Under the pieces are notes generated by a model that had not been told where the DNA came from, made no database searches, and saw only the letters and a list, made by a program, of their open reading frames with translations. Shown here piece by piece: positions 1-8,028 of a stretch of 64,000 nt of DNA (the first letter of the stretch is position 1; every line of letters starts with the position of its first letter). Position numbers and translations under genes: made by a program. The stretch comes from Kangiellaceae bacterium. Lineage in GTDB: Bacteria; Pseudomonadota; Gammaproteobacteria; Enterobacterales; Kangiellaceae. The stretch lies in assembly GCA_026196875.1 (NCBI GenBank), contig JAPHTP010000005.1:1-64000 (forward strand), in the 5' to 3' direction.

Positions 1-30
1 TAATTGTGAATCATATGGTTCCCTTGAAAA

Positions 31-89
31 TATAACGCCAAATTAAGACGCGCGTATGTTTGCGTCGCTTTTTCAATGTTTTGTTAGGC
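31..89 (-). repeat. attC recombination site, cassette 1 end
   Basis: On the minus strand this site opens with GCCTAAC and closes with GGCGTTATAT. Between these ends lie paired arms (AAGCGACGCAAAC against a GCGCGTCTT-type arm) that can fold into the bulged hairpin of an integron attC. The DUF4279 gene ends inside its first core box. Bases 1-30 to the left would be the start of a further cassette, so the array continues beyond the window. Confidence 0.75.
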
Positions 90-512
90 ATCTTCAAACT
101 CTTCGTCAGGTCCATAAATATCCAGTGAAAGCTGAACTTTTCTATCTGCCAATAGAGTAAGCGTACTTGAAGAAATATCCATTCCCTCATTGCTTTTCTC
201 CAAAAAGATTCCACAAAACAAGTTAATTTCATAGCTGCTAGATAGTTCATCCCATATTGTATTTTCGGAACTCAACTTGGAGAATATTTCAAGCGTCTGA
301 GAATCAATGTTTTCCGGCTCAGCGTCTGTAGACCTCATTTGCCACATTCCAGTCTTTCGAATAAGTTTTCTACCGGTAGTTTTAGATACTTTCACATCAC
401 CTTTAGAATATGCAAATGAAGGCTCGCACTTTAATAGCTTCGAGATTTCATTCGGAATAAGGTTCTCACCAATAATTCTTAATGTAGCTACAGATCTATT
501 TACTTGAGCCAT
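84..512 (-). CDS. DUF4279 domain protein (integron cassette)
   Basis: A 142-residue protein with no signal peptide or membrane segment. The N-terminal pattern LRIIGENLIPNEISKLLKCE followed by a KGD motif is that of DUF4279, a small family of unknown function often carried on mobile cassettes. The start is the ATG next to an AAGAG ribosome binding site, a few bases from the attC at 523-597. The stop lies inside the next attC, the compact layout expected of a cassette gene. There is no promoter of its own visible, so expression would depend on the integron promoter or on a hidden one. The domain call is fairly sure; the function is unknown. Confidence 0.8.
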   Translation of the reverse strand: MAQVNRSVATLRIIGENLIPNEISKLLKCEPSFAYSKGDVKVSKTTGRKLIRKTGMWQMRSTDAEPENIDSQTLEIFSKLSSENTIWDELSSSYEINLFCGIFLEKSNEGMDISSSTLTLLADRKVQLSLDIYGPDEEFEDA

Positions 513-522
513 ACTCTTTTTT

Positions 523-597
523 GCCTAACGCCGAGCGCAAACGAAAAACGCGAGCGAGTTGGCGAGTAATTTTTCATATTGCCGCGTTTTGTTAGGT
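523..597 (-). repeat. attC recombination site, cassette 2 end
   Basis: This is the clearest attC in the array. The window strand begins GCCTAACGCCGAGCGC and ends CCGCGTTTTGTTAGGT, so the outer core boxes and inner arms are inverted repeats of each other, with CGAAAAACGCG and GCCGCGTTTT arms. Its length of about 75 bp is in the normal attC range. Confidence 0.85.
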
Positions 598-607
598 GAT
601 ATCATTG

Positions 608-1213
608 TTATTTTTCCGACATTATCTGTTCGATTTTTTCGTGCGTAAGAACGACAGAATTTGACCGGAAACCAAGGCCAAAAAATGAACCACCGATTTT
701 AAAGCATAAATCTCTAGGGTATTCGATCAGGTTGTATTTTTTGTAGAAAACAGCATTTTCCCTCTCTGGCCTTCCATATATCTCTATATCTTTTGAGAAA
801 TAAACTGGGATTAGTACGTAATAGTTTAAATAGCTGAAATCAACCGCATTAATGATATTTGAATAGTTATCACCTAATATTGCCTCTAGTTTTGAGGTAT
901 CACTTGCCTTTTCGACGTACAAACCAAAAGTATGTAAAGGTGAATCAGGCTCTTCACAAAAGTTTGCATCATAATTAAGAGGATAACTTTTTTTCTGTGT
1001 ATATTTAATTAAATCTTTTTTTGTAGATAGTTTTACCACTATAAACTCGCCTTCAATCCATGAATGATGGATAGCTTCACCTACGGTAAGTAATAAGTTC
1101 TCTTTGTCTATTTTGGTTACATTCGATATTTTTAAATCTTTTGGAGTATAAGTAATACAACTCGCAAGAAATGTAACAGCAAACAACACAGTGATTAATT
1201 TAATGAGCTTCAT
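608..1213 (-). CDS. hypothetical lipoprotein (integron cassette)
   Basis: A 201-residue protein starting with a short lipoprotein signal: positive residues, a hydrophobic stretch and a lipobox FLASC near residue 19, so it is probably membrane-anchored after processing. The rest is a soluble domain rich in charged and aromatic residues. I see no known family motif. It fills its own cassette between attC sites at 523-597 and 1219-1278, on the same strand as its neighbours. The gene is very AT-rich, in line with a foreign origin. Lipoproteins are common integron cargo, but the role here cannot be inferred. Confidence 0.75.
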   Translation of the reverse strand: MKLIKLITVLFAVTFLASCITYTPKDLKISNVTKIDKENLLLTVGEAIHHSWIEGEFIVVKLSTKKDLIKYTQKKSYPLNYDANFCEEPDSPLHTFGLYVEKASDTSKLEAILGDNYSNIINAVDFSYLNYYVLIPVYFSKDIEIYGRPERENAVFYKKYNLIEYPRDLCFKIGGSFFGLGFRSNSVVLTHEKIEQIMSEK

Positions 1214-1218
1214 TTCTC

Positions 1219-1278
1219 ACCTAACGCTCAAATAAATTGAGCGTTTTTATGGCTTCAATTTTCATTGTCTTGTTAACA
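1219..1278 (-). repeat. attC recombination site, cassette 3 end
   Basis: The window strand begins ACCTAACGCTCAA and ends TCTTGTTAACA. The core boxes are inverted and an inner pair of CGCTCAA/TTGAGCG arms forms a strong short stem. The stop codon of the next gene (1273-1275) falls inside the GTTAACA box. Confidence 0.7.
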
Positions 1279-1680
1279 CTTATTTAGTTCAGATAATACT
1301 TTAATCGCTAAGTAACCCCAAGTAGCGCCTGTACCAGGTTGATGCGATGAAATAGTATACTCTCCGGTAACTTCCTCAAACCGTCCAATATCAATTACTA
1401 CTTTTCTATCATTAGATAAATCGATTTGAAACTCGTAAAACCGATTGTCGCCAGTTAATACAATACCATCGTCCGTACAACATCCGGGAAAATCTTGTTC
1501 GTAGTTAAGAAATATGGACGAACTTGAATCGATCCCTTTAGTTTTTAAGAATGCATCTAGCCCCAAAGGAATTCCATTTTCTCGCCAGTATTTCGCCCCA
1601 CATAATATATTATTCTCAAGCAATGCATTCTGCTCTTGAACGTTTAACTGTCGCTTCTTCTTTAGTTGCTCGATGTCCAT
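1273..1680 (-). CDS. hypothetical cytoplasmic protein (integron cassette)
   Basis: A 135-residue soluble protein of no family I recognise. It starts with a charged helical segment (MDIEQLKKKRQLNVQEQN) and continues into a mixed domain with a CC pair (FPGCCTDDG), an FYEFQIDLS strand and a Gly-rich segment near the end. There is no signal peptide. The length and beta-rich pattern are reminiscent of SMI1/KNR4-like small immunity proteins, but no diagnostic residue supports that. The gene lies between two attC sites and its stop overlaps one of them, so it is a typical cassette gene. Confidence 0.7.
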   Translation of the reverse strand: MDIEQLKKKRQLNVQEQNALLENNILCGAKYWRENGIPLGLDAFLKTKGIDSSSSIFLNYEQDFPGCCTDDGIVLTGDNRFYEFQIDLSNDRKVVIDIGRFEEVTGEYTISSHQPGTGATWGYLAIKVLSELNKC

Positions 1681-1692
1681 CGTTTTTTAGAG

Positions 1693-1740
1693 TGTTAACG
1701 CCTCAAACAGTAGTTTATCTACTGCTTTGACTTGTTACAT
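1693..1740 (-). repeat. short attC-like site, cassette 4 end
   Basis: The window strand has TGTTAAC at the left and GTTACAT at the right, with inner arms CAGTAG and CTACTG that pair perfectly. It is only about 48 bp long and one core box departs from the consensus, so it may be a degenerate attC. Its position between two cassette genes supports the call. Confidence 0.55.
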
Positions 1741-1742
1741 TA

Positions 1743-2066
1743 TTACCTACCGCCTAAACGGACCTCTAAAACTTTACATTCTGTATTGCTAAAATAAAGT
1801 CTTACTTCTTTGTCCGCCATGTATGCAGAAAGAAGAGTAGACTGGATTTTGTCAATGCCCGGATGGTCAGGATAAATCGACGCATATCTTGGACCGTAAC
1901 CGCTTTGAGATGTGCACTCACTTAATTCTGGAGATAAGCGAACATTTATCCCGCCATTAGCTGTAACTACAACTTCTACTACTTTCGAGTAAGTTGTCCA
2001 TCCTTGATTCGCAGCTTGTGCGTATGAGGCGACTAAAATTAACGCCAAAGTTATAACTTTCTTCAT
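1743..2066 (-). CDS. small secreted protein (integron cassette)
   Basis: A 107-residue protein with a clean Sec signal peptide: MKK, a hydrophobic core of about 12 residues, and an AxA cleavage site (SYAQAANQG) near residue 19. The mature part has two cysteines (ELSECTSQ and NTECKV) that may form a disulfide in the periplasm, and a VVVTANGGINVRL strand pattern. I do not know the family by name; similar short secreted proteins occur in integrons and between genes of marine gammaproteobacteria. The ATG is close to the attC at 2090-2149 and the stop is just inside the preceding attC. Confidence 0.75.
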   Translation of the reverse strand: MKKVITLALILVASYAQAANQGWTTYSKVVEVVVTANGGINVRLSPELSECTSQSGYGPRYASIYPDHPGIDKIQSTLLSAYMADKEVRLYFSNTECKVLEVRLGGR

Positions 2067-2089
2067 TGGTAAAAAAATCCTATTTGTTA

Positions 2090-2149
2090 ATGTAACGTTT
2101 AGTTAATTTTGCGTGTATTTTAACGCTAAATTTCAACGTATGGTTAAAT
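2090..2149 (-). repeat. attC recombination site, cassette 5 end
   Basis: The window strand carries ATGTAAC at the left end and GTTAAAT at the right end, with a GCGTG/AACGC arm pair and a second AACGTTTAGTTAA/TTTCAACGT pairing inside. Length and position fit an attC, although the sequence is AT-rich and imperfect. Confidence 0.6.
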
Positions 2150-2150
2150 T

Positions 2151-2441
2151 TCATTTTGATTTAAATTTCAGTGAATAGATTGAGTAAATACAAAATACTA
2201 CAAGTGGTATCCCAATCATTAATCGAGAAGGAAGATCTGTTAACCATTGGATGTTCGGAAGCAAAAAACCATAAAATACTCCAACTATTCCATAGATTAA
2301 AAATGTAATGCTGGCAGATAACTGTGCTTGTTTAGCTTCGGCCATTCTTTTTTTTCGAACAAGTTTACCAGGCGATTTTTTTCTATACCTGCTGGTCACC
2401 TTGTGCCTTAGCAATGCTTGATTCAACAGTACTAGCTCCAA
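2151..2441 (-). CDS. small two-helix membrane protein (integron cassette)
   Basis: The full reading frame is 96 residues from a TTG codon at 2441. An ATG at 2345 would give a 65-residue protein that holds both membrane helices (SITFLIYGIVGVFYGF and MIGIPLVVFCIYSIYSL). The region before that ATG is very basic (RYRKKSPGKLVRKKR) and could be a genuine cytoplasmic tail. A GTG at 2399, preceded by AAGG, is a third possible start. The stop sits just next to the attC. Its function is unknown; small membrane proteins of this kind are frequent in integrons. Confidence 0.6.
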   Translation of the reverse strand: MELVLLNQALLRHKVTSRYRKKSPGKLVRKKRMAEAKQAQLSASITFLIYGIVGVFYGFLLPNIQWLTDLPSRLMIGIPLVVFCIYSIYSLKFKSK

Positions 2442-2465
2442 TGTTATCCAAGATACAAATCAGTA

Positions 2466-2527
2466 ATTTAACGCCGCGCTAAACAGCGCCGGTCTTTTCG
2501 GCGTCTGATTTAAGCGCCTTGTCAAAT
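2466..2527 (-). repeat. attC recombination site, cassette 6 end
   Basis: The window strand begins ATTTAACGCCGCGCT and ends AAGCGCCTTGTCAAAT. Long inner arms (GCGCCGGTC, then TTCGGCG) and outer arms (GCGC/GCGC) give a strong hairpin. The right box is GTCAAAT rather than GTTAAAT, a one-base change from consensus. The stop of the first cassette gene lies inside it. Confidence 0.7.
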
Positions 2528-2857
2528 GCTGAACTCAAGGATACCCCTTTGCTCTGCATATATGTTGTTTAGACCATCCTTTAGTTCTTTGTATTTATCA
2601 AAATCTGGAGGAAAGTAAAAATTCTCTAATTTCCCATTAGAAAGAACTACATGAATGCCATCATTTGTGACCGTACACTCAGTAACTAGATTATGGCCAC
2701 CATTTATTTGGTCATCAAATTCGAAATATATACCATCGTCCGAACCAACCTCTTTAGTTAACCCCTTTTGCCACATGAAATAACTATCGTCCGCCCCAAG
2801 CACAGAGACAAGAAGAACATCATTTTCGACGATTTCAATTAGATGATCGTAGCTCAT
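2522..2857 (-). CDS. hypothetical acidic protein, first cassette after attI
   Basis: A 111-residue, strongly acidic soluble protein without signal peptide or membrane helix. The pattern is a beta-rich domain (VLLVSVLGAD, GIYFEFDDQINGG, GIHVVLSNG) with a FYFPPDFDKY segment, followed by a C-terminal helix. I do not recognise the family. It is the first cassette behind the attI junction at 2872-2878 and therefore the one nearest the presumed cassette promoter. If the integrase was lost recently, this is also the most recently acquired gene. Confidence 0.7.
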   Translation of the reverse strand: MSYDHLIEIVENDVLLVSVLGADDSYFMWQKGLTKEVGSDDGIYFEFDDQINGGHNLVTECTVTNDGIHVVLSNGKLENFYFPPDFDKYKELKDGLNNIYAEQRGILEFSI

Positions 2858-2871
2858 ACATTTCCATAGGC

Positions 2872-2940
2872 ATTTAACAGCTGATTGTATTCAGTAAATC
2901 ACATTTTAATTCAAACGTTAGTTTAGGTTTTACCGAATAA
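2872..2940 (-). other. attI region and attI x attC junction
   Basis: The minus strand reads GTTAAAT at 2878-2872, which matches the GTTRRRY crossover box, and the first cassette begins immediately after it. The roughly 60 bp beyond (to about 2940) separate the box from the integrase side and contain a second GTTAG-type element (2917-2924), as expected of an attI site with extra integrase-binding repeats. attI sites are poorly conserved, so the outer boundary is an estimate based on position. Confidence 0.5.
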
Positions 2941-2944
2941 TTTA

Positions 2945-2983
2945 ATTATATCTGATACTTACCGACATTGCCTTCCAAGTCAA
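2945..2983 (-). promoter_or_regulatory. candidate cassette promoter Pc
   Basis: On the minus strand a TTGACT (2983-2978) is followed by TAAGTAT 16 bases later, and then by TATAAT (2950-2945). The TTGACT-TATAAT spacing is too long, so TTGACT with TAAGTA is the more likely pair, or TATAAT is used with a weak -35. It points into the cassettes and lies about 70 bp from the attI junction, which is where an outward integron promoter would be expected. Confidence 0.35.
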
Positions 2984-3143
2984 TACAGGATTAAAGTGAC
3001 TTTACTGCATTTAAATCCTGACTCACTTTTTAACATCCTTTTAAATCAATAGCTTACTACTCTCTAGCTTGTTAATTACAAAAATGTTGACACAAACTAC
3101 TTATTTAAGTAGTCCATTTGTAACGCATCAAGGAGGATGTAAC

Positions 3144-3784
3144 ATGACACAAAAACCCAAATTCATACGTTTGGTCAGGGAAAGAATAAGGGTTATGCAA
3201 TACTCTTATTTTACGGAACTGAACTCAGAAAATCTGAGGTTCACCGCCTTCGAGTTAAGGACATCGATTTTGACCGCAATCAAGTAATTGTTAAACGTGG
3301 TAAAGGTAAGAAGGACAGGCCACTACCTTTGCCTGATGCATGTCGTGAAGCGCTGCAAAAGCAGATTGAATTTGTTAAGCAATTGCATTTTAAAGATCGA
3401 AGAGAAGGCATCAATGGAGTTGAAGTACCTTATGCTTTAGACAGAAGAGAACCTAATGCTGGAAAATCTCTCGCATGGAAGTGGGTATTTCCCAGTCTTC
3501 GAATTAGCACAGACCCACGAATATTAATACAACGCCGTCATCATGTGCACCCATCAGTTTTCGCAAAGCATGTTAAGAAGGCCGTTGAAAGAGCAGGTAT
3601 CAACAAAAAGGTCACCGCCCATGTTTTTCGACATTCTTTTGCAACCCACCTCTTAGAATCCGGTACTGACATTCGTACAGTTCAAGAACTATTGGGTCAC
3701 AACGATGTGAGAACAACACAGATCTACACTCATGTACTCAACCGTAATCCTTCAGGAACTCTGAGTCCTTTAGATAAACTTTAG
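3144..3784 (+). pseudogene. intI: integron integrase intI, internal deletion and frameshift
   Basis: The gene has a strong start: AGGAGG five bases before an ATG, followed by [20 protein letters not shown], a typical IntI N-terminus. After about 21 codons the frame breaks. From 3203 another frame reads [20 protein letters not shown] and continues as a complete IntI C-terminal half. That half contains the integron-specific patch ([19 protein letters not shown]), the HxxR box (HVFRHSF), LLGHNDV and the catalytic tyrosine in IYTHVLNR. Family members have about 320-340 residues; here about 110-120 central codons are missing, including the N-terminal DNA-binding domain. The two parts meet in a TACTCTTATTTT stretch that could serve both sides, so a deletion through short homology is likely. 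The protein should be inactive. It lies divergent from the cassettes, the standard integron layout. Confidence 0.85.
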
Positions 3785-3939
3785 TGCACTTCAACTTCCG
3801 CTTTAAGATACCTTGCGACCTTTCCAATGTCACCCACGGATTTTTGCTATAGATAAAGAGCTGCCGTCTATTCAACAGCCAGTTTTACTAGGTCTATCAA
3901 CCTCTTTTCCTATCTTGGATAGCATCTAAAACGCACTTA

Positions 3940-6222
3940 TCATTCCAATTCTCCAGTAGCATACTCTCTATTTTTTCGTAGCAGTTCGTAAAACTTCGAC
4001 TCACCTAGCTCTGATTTCTCAAATACATTTAGCATTCGATAATAGGCGAACGGTTCAGCATTTGTATCCGGCAGCCACCCTCTCCCCATTACTTCTAGTG
4101 CGCTCGCTTTTGCTCTTTCAAAATCACCACGAAATACCAACCACTCTAGTACTTGAAGGTTCTGCGGATATTCGCTTTGCGCCAGTTTTTGATCCACTCG
4201 ATGCGCAAGCTCTTGCCAATTCCACTGGGGTTTAACTTTCTGCTTCAACACAATAAAAAGCATTAATTGATATAAGTTGTTTTGATCAACTTCAACACTA
4301 GGATTATTAAGATAAGGAAACCATTCTACATATTGGGTATAAGCTTGCTCCGGCTTGCCGGCCCAATCGAGCGCTTGCACATATGGAACAAACACTCTTT
4401 CGTTTTCGATTTCCAGCATCAATCTCTTACGGAAAGTTTCAGCGGCAGACTCAAACTCCCCTCGTTGTATTTGCAGAGTCGCTTTAACGTAGAGAGTAAA
4501 TTGAGGATTAAGACCATTTGTTTCAAACTCAGCAACGATTTGCTCGGCTTTACTTATCTCACCAAGAGCCAACCATACTTGCGCTAAATTCAGTCGATAC
4601 ACTGACTGCCGTTGAAAAACTCTAGGATTATTTTTCGCCCATGTAATAAACGCACTAGCTCTTTCTAAGGTAAGTGGAAAGAAATCTAAATCGCCAATCG
4701 CACGATGAATATAATCAGTTTCTAATGCGAGTGCACGATCATAAAAATATTTCGCTTCCTTAACCTGCCTAAGATTCAGATGAGAATACGCTAAACTGCG
4801 ATTAACAACCGGAGACATTGGAGATAATTCATAGGCCTTTTTCGACATTGATAATGCTTTCTGGTATTGCCCGAGATCTCGCAGTAAATTGCCGTACCAC
4901 AAATAACCCAGCGCATAGTTGGGCGCAAACCGAACGGCTCGGTCGAAGTGTTCTCTTGCTTTTTCTCTTTGACCAAGGCTCGACAATAAAAGACCTTTTG
5001 CAGCTAACGCTTGTCCCAAACCGGGAGACTTTTCCAAGGCTAGATCGAGGAGTGGCGCACATTGTTTGTTAACAGTTTCTAATTCCCAGTCGGAATAGAG
5101 AAAAAGAAAATGATAGGTTTCACAAAGTGCAACCGCGGCGAGCGGAAAAAGCTGCTGTTTATCTCTTAATGACTCAAGAATTAATTTCGCCTGAATCAAT
5201 TTGTCGGCCTTGCGCTTTTCCCATAGATGTCGAGCCAATAAATACTGATCGAAAACTTGCGGCGCGATTGACTGCTGAGAAAAAGTTTCGCTTGCTTGTT
5301 TTTTGTTAAATAGAGAGAGTAAATCCTGCGTGATTTGATCCTGTAACTCGAACAACCGATCGCTATTTCCAGTAAATATCTTTGCCCACACGACCTCTCG
5401 ATTATCCGCCCTCTCGAGCCGAAGATAGACACGTACCTGATTGTTCTCTGAAACCACTCTACCCGTCAACCAGGCTTTCACATCTGCTTTAGTATTATCT
5501 TTATGTACGCTGACTACTTTTAGATTCTGAATACTGCCTAGCTGAGTCAATAAAATATCGTTAAAAGCCAGTAATGTTGAGCTTTGCTTGTTGTCTATTT
5601 GGTCGATATCAATTTGTCCGGTAACAATCTGCTCAAGCTCAAGATTGATTAACGCCAGAGAATCGATTTGTTCAATATCGAGAAGCTTTTTAGCAGAAAT
5701 TGAGGGCTTTTCGGAGACGGCTTCATTTGTGAGCAGAGGAAAATTGCTTCGCCAATACACAAGTCCTATCGCAATACTCAATAGCACACCAATTATCCAA
5801 TTGCGTTGCGCTTTATATTTTGAAGGCGCAATTTGATTATGTTTGTTTCTTTGGGAAACTGAGTAATCTCGTTTAATGGTTTCGACGGTTTTTATTAAGC
5901 GATAACCTTTCCCCGATATCCGTTCGATATATCGTTTCTGTTTACCAGTGTCACCGAAGGATTTTCTTAATTGTGCAACCGCCTGATAGAGCGAACTATC
6001 AGAAACGACTTGGTCAGGCCACACTCTTTCAAATAGGACTTCCTGGCTAACAGGATCTGGAGAGGCCTCAGCAAGACAAAGTAAGAGCTCCATAACCTTG
6101 GGGACCAATGCTATCGACTCTTCATCTTTTCTCAACAAATTTAACGCCGGCTCGACAATAAACTCTCCTACCCTAAAGGGCATTTTATAAGTGTCAGATT
6201 CTTGTTTTGGTGCGTTTTCCAT
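3940..6222 (-). CDS. CadC/ToxR-like transmembrane winged-helix regulator with TPR repeats
   Basis: About 760 residues from the ATG at 6222; a TTG at 6243 and an ATG at 6183 are alternatives. Residues ~20-110 form an OmpR-type winged helix (VGEFIVEPALNLLRKDEE, then LLCLAEASP and LRKSFGD...RYIERISGKGYRL). One membrane helix follows near residues 145-165 (WIIGVLLSIAIGLVYW). The periplasmic part carries a TolB-like segment of about 150 residues and then several TPR repeats (LGYLWYGNLLRDLGQYQKAL and similar) to the end. Proteins of this build sense in the periplasm and bind DNA directly, as CadC does. It is divergent from the amidohydrolase gene, 179+ bp apart, which makes that gene the likely target. 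The ligand is unknown. Confidence 0.85.
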   Translation of the reverse strand: MENAPKQESDTYKMPFRVGEFIVEPALNLLRKDEESIALVPKVMELLLCLAEASPDPVSQEVLFERVWPDQVVSDSSLYQAVAQLRKSFGDTGKQKRYIERISGKGYRLIKTVETIKRDYSVSQRNKHNQIAPSKYKAQRNWIIGVLLSIAIGLVYWRSNFPLLTNEAVSEKPSISAKKLLDIEQIDSLALINLELEQIVTGQIDIDQIDNKQSSTLLAFNDILLTQLGSIQNLKVVSVHKDNTKADVKAWLTGRVVSENNQVRVYLRLERADNREVVWAKIFTGNSDRLFELQDQITQDLLSLFNKKQASETFSQQSIAPQVFDQYLLARHLWEKRKADKLIQAKLILESLRDKQQLFPLAAVALCETYHFLFLYSDWELETVNKQCAPLLDLALEKSPGLGQALAAKGLLLSSLGQREKAREHFDRAVRFAPNYALGYLWYGNLLRDLGQYQKALSMSKKAYELSPMSPVVNRSLAYSHLNLRQVKEAKYFYDRALALETDYIHRAIGDLDFFPLTLERASAFITWAKNNPRVFQRQSVYRLNLAQVWLALGEISKAEQIVAEFETNGLNPQFTLYVKATLQIQRGEFESAAETFRKRLMLEIENERVFVPYVQALDWAGKPEQAYTQYVEWFPYLNNPSVEVDQNNLYQLMLFIVLKQKVKPQWNWQELAHRVDQKLAQSEYPQNLQVLEWLVFRGDFERAKASALEVMGRGWLPDTNAEPFAYYRMLNVFEKSELGESKFYELLRKNREYATGELE

Positions 6223-6421
6223 AAGTCGATATGTACGAATCAATAGTCTGCGATTGTATCAGATCCAAAATTTTATAATTAGCTATCTCATTGATTTTAA
6301 AACATTTGAGAAAAATTTCAGGTTTTATTCAGAGTTAAATTAAGCAAATTGAACAAAAAAACTTCACATTAGTGGAATCTGATAACTCTTCATTCCTAAG
6401 ACCCAAATTCCAGGAGACTAG

Positions 6422-7984
6422 ATGCAATACCTAAAAAAGCTAATTTTCGTGATTATGATATTCAGTTTCGGACCGGATTTAATCGCCCAAGAACTTCCGA
6501 CAAAACAAGAGCTACTGATTAAAAATGTCACATTAATATCACCTGAGCGGCAGAAGCCATTAATTGGCGCTAACGTTTATATTAGAGACGGTAAGATTCT
6601 CGAAATATCAACCAAGCCTATCCAGACAGAAACAGTCCAAACGGAAGTAATCCAAAAAGGAACCAGTCAAAAAGGCTCTCTTCAAAGTGACTTAAAAATC
6701 CTCGATGCCTCCGGCCAATATTTGATCCCAGGTTTGATGGACTCCCATGTCCACATTTCTCAAATGCCCGGAGCACCACTAGAGATAACCGAAGGCTCTA
6801 CGGTTAGAGCAATGGTTAATGCTTTTCACAAACAGCAGCCGAGAAGTTATCTCTATTTTGGCGTAACCCAAGTACTTGACCCTTCACAATCAGCAGAATC
6901 TATCATTCGTTTTAATTCTGCACCTGAAAAACCCGACCTTTTCCATTGCGGCGCAATGCCCATTTTTCGGGGATACCCTTCTTTGTATGTTAGCGATGAT
7001 AAAGCAGCAGATATTTTCGACTATATCCTCGCCGATCCAACAACAGACCACAAACACGAGAATTTTAAGTATCCTAAGAACTTTGATCCTGAAGAGCATA
7101 CGCCGGAAAAACTCGTTGCTAAAATGGCAAAAGAAGGTGCTATTTGCGTAAAAGCTTTCATAGAAGATGGCTTTGGAAGTCAATCGCATTGGCCACTTAT
7201 TGCCAAATCCGCATTAAAGCGATTAAAAGCTGCAGCTGAGCAGCATGGTTTGATTACTATGGCGCACGCCAATGCGATAGATATGCAGCAAATAGCTAAG
7301 GATGTTGGCTTTGATGTAATTGCCCACGGAATGTGGAATTGGAACCAATTCGATGGTGAGAAAGGACTTCCCGAACCAATAAAAGTGATGGCGGACGAAA
7401 TCTTAAGGACCAATATGACTTATCAGGCAACTTTTGGTGTGATGGATGGTTTAAAAGGTGTTATGACACCAAATATCTTGGATAATCCGCTTTATAGCAC
7501 AGTGGTAAGCGACGACGCTCTCGCTTGGTATAAAAGCGAGGACGGCCAATGGTTCCATCAAGAAATGCTAAGAGATTACGGCGGCTTATCACTTGAGCAA
7601 ATCCACGCTCGGCAAAGCATTAATATTACCCAAGGGGAACGAGTACTAAAGTATTTGGTCGATAATAATCTGGCACCGGTATTAGCAAGCGATACGCCAG
7701 CCGCGCCAACTTATGCGCAGCAGCCAGGCCTTTCAACCTATCAAGAAATACTCCATATGCATAAGATAGGGCTCTCGTTAAAAACAATTCTTGAATCCGC
7801 GACAATTAATAACGCTCGGGCTTTTGGCTTGGAATCTAAATATGGAACGATTGAGCCAGGCAAAGCTGCAAACTTGTTGGTTCTCAAAACAAACCCGCTA
7901 AAAGATGTTAGTGCTTACAACTCGATTCAATACGTAATCATTAATGGAAAACCGGTTTTAAGAGAAACACTACGGGTTAACTAA
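6422..7984 (+). CDS. periplasmic metal-dependent amidohydrolase
   Basis: A 520-residue protein with a signal peptide (hydrophobic residues 6-20, IAQELP cleavage region) and an imidazolonepropionase-like amidohydrolase fold. The metal ligands are visible: DSHVHIS (residues ~108-113), a likely carboxylated lysine in ICVKAFIEDG, histidines in ITMAHANAID and VIAHGMW, and the aspartate in LASDTPAA. It ends with the usual GTIEPGKAANLLVL beta segment. A 15-bp tandem repeat at 6620-6691 inserts a degenerate xQxxx pentapeptide run between the N-terminal beta strands. An AGGAG binding site precedes the ATG. The divergent CadC-like regulator may control it. The substrate cannot be named; family members cleave cyclic amides or dipeptides. 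Confidence 0.85.
   Translation: MQYLKKLIFVIMIFSFGPDLIAQELPTKQELLIKNVTLISPERQKPLIGANVYIRDGKILEISTKPIQTETVQTEVIQKGTSQKGSLQSDLKILDASGQYLIPGLMDSHVHISQMPGAPLEITEGSTVRAMVNAFHKQQPRSYLYFGVTQVLDPSQSAESIIRFNSAPEKPDLFHCGAMPIFRGYPSLYVSDDKAADIFDYILADPTTDHKHENFKYPKNFDPEEHTPEKLVAKMAKEGAICVKAFIEDGFGSQSHWPLIAKSALKRLKAAAEQHGLITMAHANAIDMQQIAKDVGFDVIAHGMWNWNQFDGEKGLPEPIKVMADEILRTNMTYQATFGVMDGLKGVMTPNILDNPLYSTVVSDDALAWYKSEDGQWFHQEMLRDYGGLSLEQIHARQSINITQGERVLKYLVDNNLAPVLASDTPAAPTYAQQPGLSTYQEILHMHKIGLSLKTILESATINNARAFGLESKYGTIEPGKAANLLVLKTNPLKDVSAYNSIQYVIINGKPVLRETLRVN
6620..6691 (+). repeat. 15-bp in-frame tandem repeat in amidohydrolase gene
   Basis: Four full units and one partial unit of 15 bp: ATCCAGACAGAAACA, GTCCAAACGGAAGTA, ATCCAAAAAGGAACC, AGTCAAAAAGGCTCT, then CTTCAAAGTGAC. 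They encode the pentapeptides IQTET, VQTEV, IQKGT, SQKGS and LQSD. The reading frame is kept. Confidence 0.8.
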
Positions 7985-7988
7985 AGCA

Positions 7989-8015
7989 AAAGGGTAGCTA
8001 AATGAGCTACCCTTT
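7989..8015 (+). terminator. hairpin terminator after the amidohydrolase gene
   Basis: A perfect 11-bp stem, AAAGGGTAGCT and AGCTACCCTTT, with a 5-base loop begins five bases after the stop codon. The A-run and T-run at its feet allow termination from both sides, although the next minus-strand gene is 120 bp away. Confidence 0.75.
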
Positions 8016-8028
8016 AACTATTCAATTT

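Noticed and set aside
2881-2894. CTGATTGTATTCAG palindrome as a LexA box for intI
   Set aside because: LexA boxes of gammaproteobacteria begin with CTGT and end with ACAG; this one has CTGA/TCAG and lies on the attI side of the integrase gene.
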